From positions 22,988 to 86,987 of the forward strand of contig KN834802.1 of the NCBI GenBank assembly GCA_000827265.1: a stretch of DNA of 64,000 bases. The letters run 5' to 3'. This document shows positions 60,886 through 64,000 of this stretch, piece after piece. Both the position numbers and the translations under genes were made by a program. The notes beneath the pieces were generated by a model that had not been told where the DNA came from, did not search any database, and worked only from the letters and a program-made list of their open reading frames with translations. Positions within the stretch are counted from its first letter, which is position 1. The number at the start of each line of letters is the position of its first letter. This DNA comes from Collybiopsis luxurians FD-317 M1. Its lineage: Eukaryota > Basidiomycota > Agaricomycetes > Agaricales > Omphalotaceae.

Positions 60886-62205
60886 AACCCTTGCTGCATT
60901 AACTGCATTACAAAGGGAATTAATGATTGCTCACACTGAGCAGACAGCAGACATTGCCCAGAGTGTGCCAACAGATGGGATCAGTTCAGGACAACAACTG
61001 CACTCTGAGACCAGGGAAGAAGGATGCCTCTCAACCTCAGGGGAAACAGAAATCCTCCAAGGCTCCTGCACAACCTCCCCCAGCAAGTCAACCAGTCACT
61101 ACCTCAAACAGCTTTGCTGTCCTAGATATGCAACTGTAAGGTTCTGGCACAGATTCCAACAGAGATGAGGACTCCTCCATGGCTGTTGCTAATGCATAGT
61201 CAGCCTCTCCAAAAGAAAAAGTGCTGCCCCTTTAATTTGCACAAATCAATGCAAATAAGAAGAAAGAACCTGTTGTCTCACTCCTCAATGCTCACATTGG
61301 TGAGTACAATATCATATTTGTCAAAGAACCCAACTGGTCCTTCACAGGATCAGAAGGGAACAGAACACTTGTGGGAATGGTGAACCATGCCTCAGCCTGG
61401 ACTCCCATCACCCCAGTACACGCAGTCCCAGACTCAGTGCACCCTCAGATGTAAGCATATGTTAAAATCAGTACACATACTGAAGGGACCCTTTGGACAG
61501 ACATTGTATGCAATCGAGACATAATGGTTGTAGATGTGACACTGAGAGGCAGTCAGCCCACCACCTTTGTTCATTTTTATAATGACCCTTTGTTGGGTTG
61601 CAACCAAGCTCTGTGGCATTTACGTTCACTCAACCTCCCCTTGGAGACAGCAGTGGTCCTCCATGGAGACAGCATCATCCACCATATCAGATGGTCCAGA
61701 GGAATTCTGAGATCAATGCCTTCAATTACTGAGGAGATCATCTTATGGCCGGATAAGCATAATTTCATTCTCTTAAATAAAAAGGGCACCTTTACTCACT
61801 TCCCTCATGATACAGATAGACACCCCTCAGTCATTGACTTGACGTGGGCCAATGTCCATGCTGTGCATAAAGATGCAATGTGCGAATGGGCTATAGACCA
61901 GAATTTCTCAGTAACCATGCTGGGCTGAGATGGAAACTAGGCTCAGTGGAACAGGAACTTGACAACCCATTGGGTATCAAGTACAATATGAAAGAGGTCA
62001 AACCCAAAGACTGGATTGATGCCTTCAACAACAGGATAGAGGAGAAAATGGATGAGATCTCTCCCCTCTTAGATGAAACCTGAGAGCTCACGCACACTGA
62101 AATAGATACAGCCACAGTGGAAGTAGCACCAGTACACATGTACAGTACAAAAGCGAAACCCTGGTGGGACTTGTCATGCACACAAACCCTAAAATTTCCA
62201 CTGTC
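60886..62205 (+). pseudogene. LINE gag end and ORF2 endonuclease
   Basis: Gag resumes as NPCCINCITKGINDCSH and runs into a Gln/Ser/Pro-rich tail to about 61170. ORF2 follows in broken frames: NAHIGEYNIIFVKEPNW (about 61290), TFVHFYNDPLLG, VVLHGDSIIHHIRWSRG (relatives have GDFN), LLNKKGTFTHFPHDTDRHPS and VIDLTWANVHAV of the apurinic-type endonuclease, then KYNMKEVKPKDWIDAFNN and KAKPWWDLS, where it stops at about 62205. The endonuclease Asp-Phe-Asn motif is degraded and stops are many. Confidence 0.78.
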
Positions 62206-62339
62206 TTGAGCCCAAATTCCAGTAAAACCACCTAGGCCAGTAATTGGCAAAATTCCTAACAACTTCATACCTCCGCAGAAGCGTTCTGTTGGTGCTCTCT
62301 GAAAGAGGAAGCTCGTAGCTATCGATGCAGCGGTAAAAC

Positions 62340-62792
62340 ACATTATTAATGCCGGAATGTCCTCCATGGTGTCCATCAGGCATGAAGATTTATTAGCCAT
62401 AGCACCGGAATACTGTCGTAAAGTGAAAGACAGCGTTTCCGGGGGGAGAATCCGAGTCGACGGCGCCATGTTCAACAGCGTTCACACTTGGTACCTTGTT
62501 GCCCCACTCCCCCTTCCTGAATGCATTGATCCTGTATCCGCTTTTCTGAATGATTTTGGGGATGCGCAGGAAGGCGATGGCTTCTATGTTGCGAAAGATC
62601 CCCATAGCATCCGTGCGATAAATGGCTCCGTTGGTGAACAAACCGTTCACTGTATCTCGGACAGCAGATGTAGCATCATTGCTATGTCAGATGCAGTCTA
62701 CAACGCGTTAGGCATTGCCTTCGATCCGACCAAGAAGATTTCATTGCAAAGTAGGAATGGCTCCACAAATTGGTCGAGGGGATTAGCGAAGA
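62340..62792 (+). mobile_element. Retrotransposon gag/aspartic-protease fragment
   Basis: The frame reads EDLLAIAPEYCRKVKDSVSG, a spacer with GDGFYVAKDPHSIRAINGSV, then SDSRCSIIAMSDAVYNALGI and SLQSRNGSTNWSRGLAKI. This follows the retropepsin-like domain at the end of gag in a common fungal LTR element; the D-T/S-G position reads SDSRCS, with Arg in place of Gly. CpG is normal here, unlike in the LINE. It ends abruptly at about 62792 against rhomboid-like sequence. Confidence 0.6.
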
Positions 62793-62860
62793 TCTTGGTA
62801 ATACTTCGTTTGGTAATACTTCTACTTCTCGCTGCCGCCTGCAGGTGGGACAGTTGATCC
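62793..62860 (-). pseudogene. Rhomboid exon-1 relic
   Basis: taatacttc...ctgcaggtgggacag matches R5 at about 37320-37370 (taatacttcgacggg...ctgcaggtggaacag), in the same orientation. It is short but marks another rhomboid copy on the right side of the transposon block. Confidence 0.45.
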
Positions 62861-63894
62861 TATTTTTGTTTTCTAAGCGCTCGCGTGCTCATTTCTGAGC
62901 GTTGTCGCGACACGTTCAGCCCTTCTCATAATCTGTCTGTTCTCGATACTACTTCAATAAGGACAGAAACCCTTGAGAGTGATTATACTAAGAATTTATT
63001 AGGGCCTTTCTTATCAAACACAGTCCTAAAACAGCGCGGATTAGCAGGACACGCTGTTCACCGTTCATGAAAGGCGTGGGACAAAATTACTTTGTGTGCT
63101 GAATAGCTAGATAGCGACGCTATCTGCCACGGGTATAGGTATAACTAGACACCTTCAGACTCGTGCCTGGACCTCACCGAAGTCACACCCACAGCCAGGA
63201 GGATCATTCTCAAAGTCGAGATCAGTCGCAATTGCCCTCGGGACAATCAGGCATTATAATAGAGTAGTGATTTTTGTCTACAAGATTTCACAGCTTCCCA
63301 CTTCAAATGCTGCCCTCAGAAACTCCATCGAAGGCTGTTTCAATAAGGGATGATATGAGAATTGCCGAATATCCCCTTGGAAGTGATAGATGAGTTTTAT
63401 ACGAGGAGCGGTTTCGTAGCCATGGTCTACAGTAACCAGAGTCTTGGAGAGGTAAACAGTGAGGCTCTCCAAGATGGCATGTGCTTCGCACTCCTTTAAC
63501 AATGTTGAACATTATTCCCATCGGAAATGGGAAATCTGATTTGAAACTGCAAGGCTGCTGGCGGTGCAAGCCATTAGGTTCAATGATCATGTCATGGGTG
63601 ATTGTTTCGACAGGTTGCTAGATACATGGATCCTAAGATTGGTTCTCACAATCATCTATGAAACTAAATGTCCCTATCTTTGTGCCTGTAGTAATTAAAT
63701 CAGGATGTATCTGTTACAGCTGATTGCAAAATTGTAGAATAAATTCCAAAAACGCCCCTCAGTGGTGTTTACTGCCAATCAAACATGCTATTCACTGCTC
63801 CGCCGATGCCGGGAGCAATATATTTGACATATAAGTAGAAGGGTGGGCCCTTAGACTGCGGGGCATTAATCCAAAAAGAAACCACATCTACTAA
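62861..63894. other. Array-type spacer
   Basis: No supported gene. 63520-63660 resembles 13060-13170, and 63840-63894 (gtgggcccttagactg) resembles 12540-12590. CpG is normal. Confidence 0.5.
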
Positions 63895-64000
63895 TTGCGC
63901 TATTCTTAGCTAACTTGAGTGCCTGGAAGCCTATGCTAATGCGTGCGTGTCTGACCGGTATTATGTTGTGGCAGTGGCTGGAAACTTCACAATGAACAAC
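63895..64000 (+). pseudogene. DUF6536 exon-3 relic at the window edge
   Basis: CLEAYANACVSDRYYVVAVA followed by GNFTMNN corresponds to the extracellular-loop part of exon 3 and is closest to the relic at 12600-12715. It runs off the window; its state beyond is unknown. Confidence 0.6.

Larger units (their letters stand above)
56890..62205. mobile_element. Tad1/I-like LINE with its two halves in opposite orientation
   Basis: The 3' half (RT) lies on the minus strand at 56890-58085. The 5' half (gag, then endonuclease) lies on the plus strand at 58086-62205, so that gag touches RT at the junction and the endonuclease is outermost. The RT part begins near the start of the RT domain and the plus part stops shortly after the endonuclease, so together they make up most of one element without much overlap. 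The gag is interrupted by a later insertion (59014-60885). The 3' part of ORF2 after the RT thumb is missing. Confidence 0.75.

Noticed and set aside
61891..62475. 194-aa minus-strand frame
   Set aside because: It overlaps LINE endonuclease and gag-protease sequence that read sensibly on the plus strand, and has no motif.
62885..63070. 61-aa frame right of the gag fragment
   Set aside because: No motif and no clear continuation of either the retroelement or the rhomboid relic.
1..64000. CRISPR arrays, bacterial operons, rRNA or tRNA genes
   Set aside because: No regularly spaced direct repeats of CRISPR type and no tRNA or rRNA sequence recognised. Introns and element types are those of a fungus.

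Overview
The window reads as nuclear DNA of a transposon-rich filamentous fungus. Introns are about 47-65 bp with GT..AG ends, and the host genes are a multi-pass membrane protein of the ascomycete DUF6536 type and a fungal rhomboid protease. The transposable elements are all fungal families: chromodomain Ty3/gypsy, Ty1/copia, DIRS, a Tad1/I-like LINE and Tc1/mariner. A Pezizomycotina genome that methylates CpG in repeats would fit; the species cannot be read from the sequence.

Left part, 1-38 kb. This is a degenerate tandem array of one module: a DUF6536 gene on + facing a rhomboid gene on -, with a conserved spacer between their 3' ends. DUF6536 copies lie at 985-2877 (A), 11545-12173 (B, 3' fragment), 16458-18960 (C), 23737-26243 (D) and 31921-34415 (E), with relics at 12483-12760 and 63895-64000. 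Rhomboid copies lie at 10735-11500 (R1), 19650-21090 (R2), 26940-28703 (R3), 29790-30760 (R4) and 35671-37667 (R5), with small relics at 34780-35010 and 62793-62860. Only D (780 aa) and R5 (494 aa) read as intact genes, and they sit in different modules. A gypsy element (3978-10731) interrupts the 3' side of R1, and a 218-bp PIF/Harbinger-like MITE (37903-38120) lies just upstream of R5.

Right part, 38-62 kb. This is a block of nested, mostly CpG-poor transposon sequence: a broken single-membrane-span gene, a DIRS element (44047-48712), a Tc1/mariner element split by a young copia element (51351-55932, LTRs differing at one seen base), and a LINE whose 5' half (gag, endonuclease) and 3' half (reverse transcriptase) lie in opposite orientation. 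A 1.4-kb repeat is inserted in the LINE gag; its right end spans a 20-N gap flanked by a 413-bp duplication. The last 1.6 kb returns to array-type sequence, so the array probably continues past the right edge.

The old elements share one decay mode. Reading frames are largely preserved, but CpG-containing arginine codons have become TGN or CAN, so that nearly all premature stops in the gypsy gag-pol are TGA. This points to CpG deamination rather than CpA-biased RIP.
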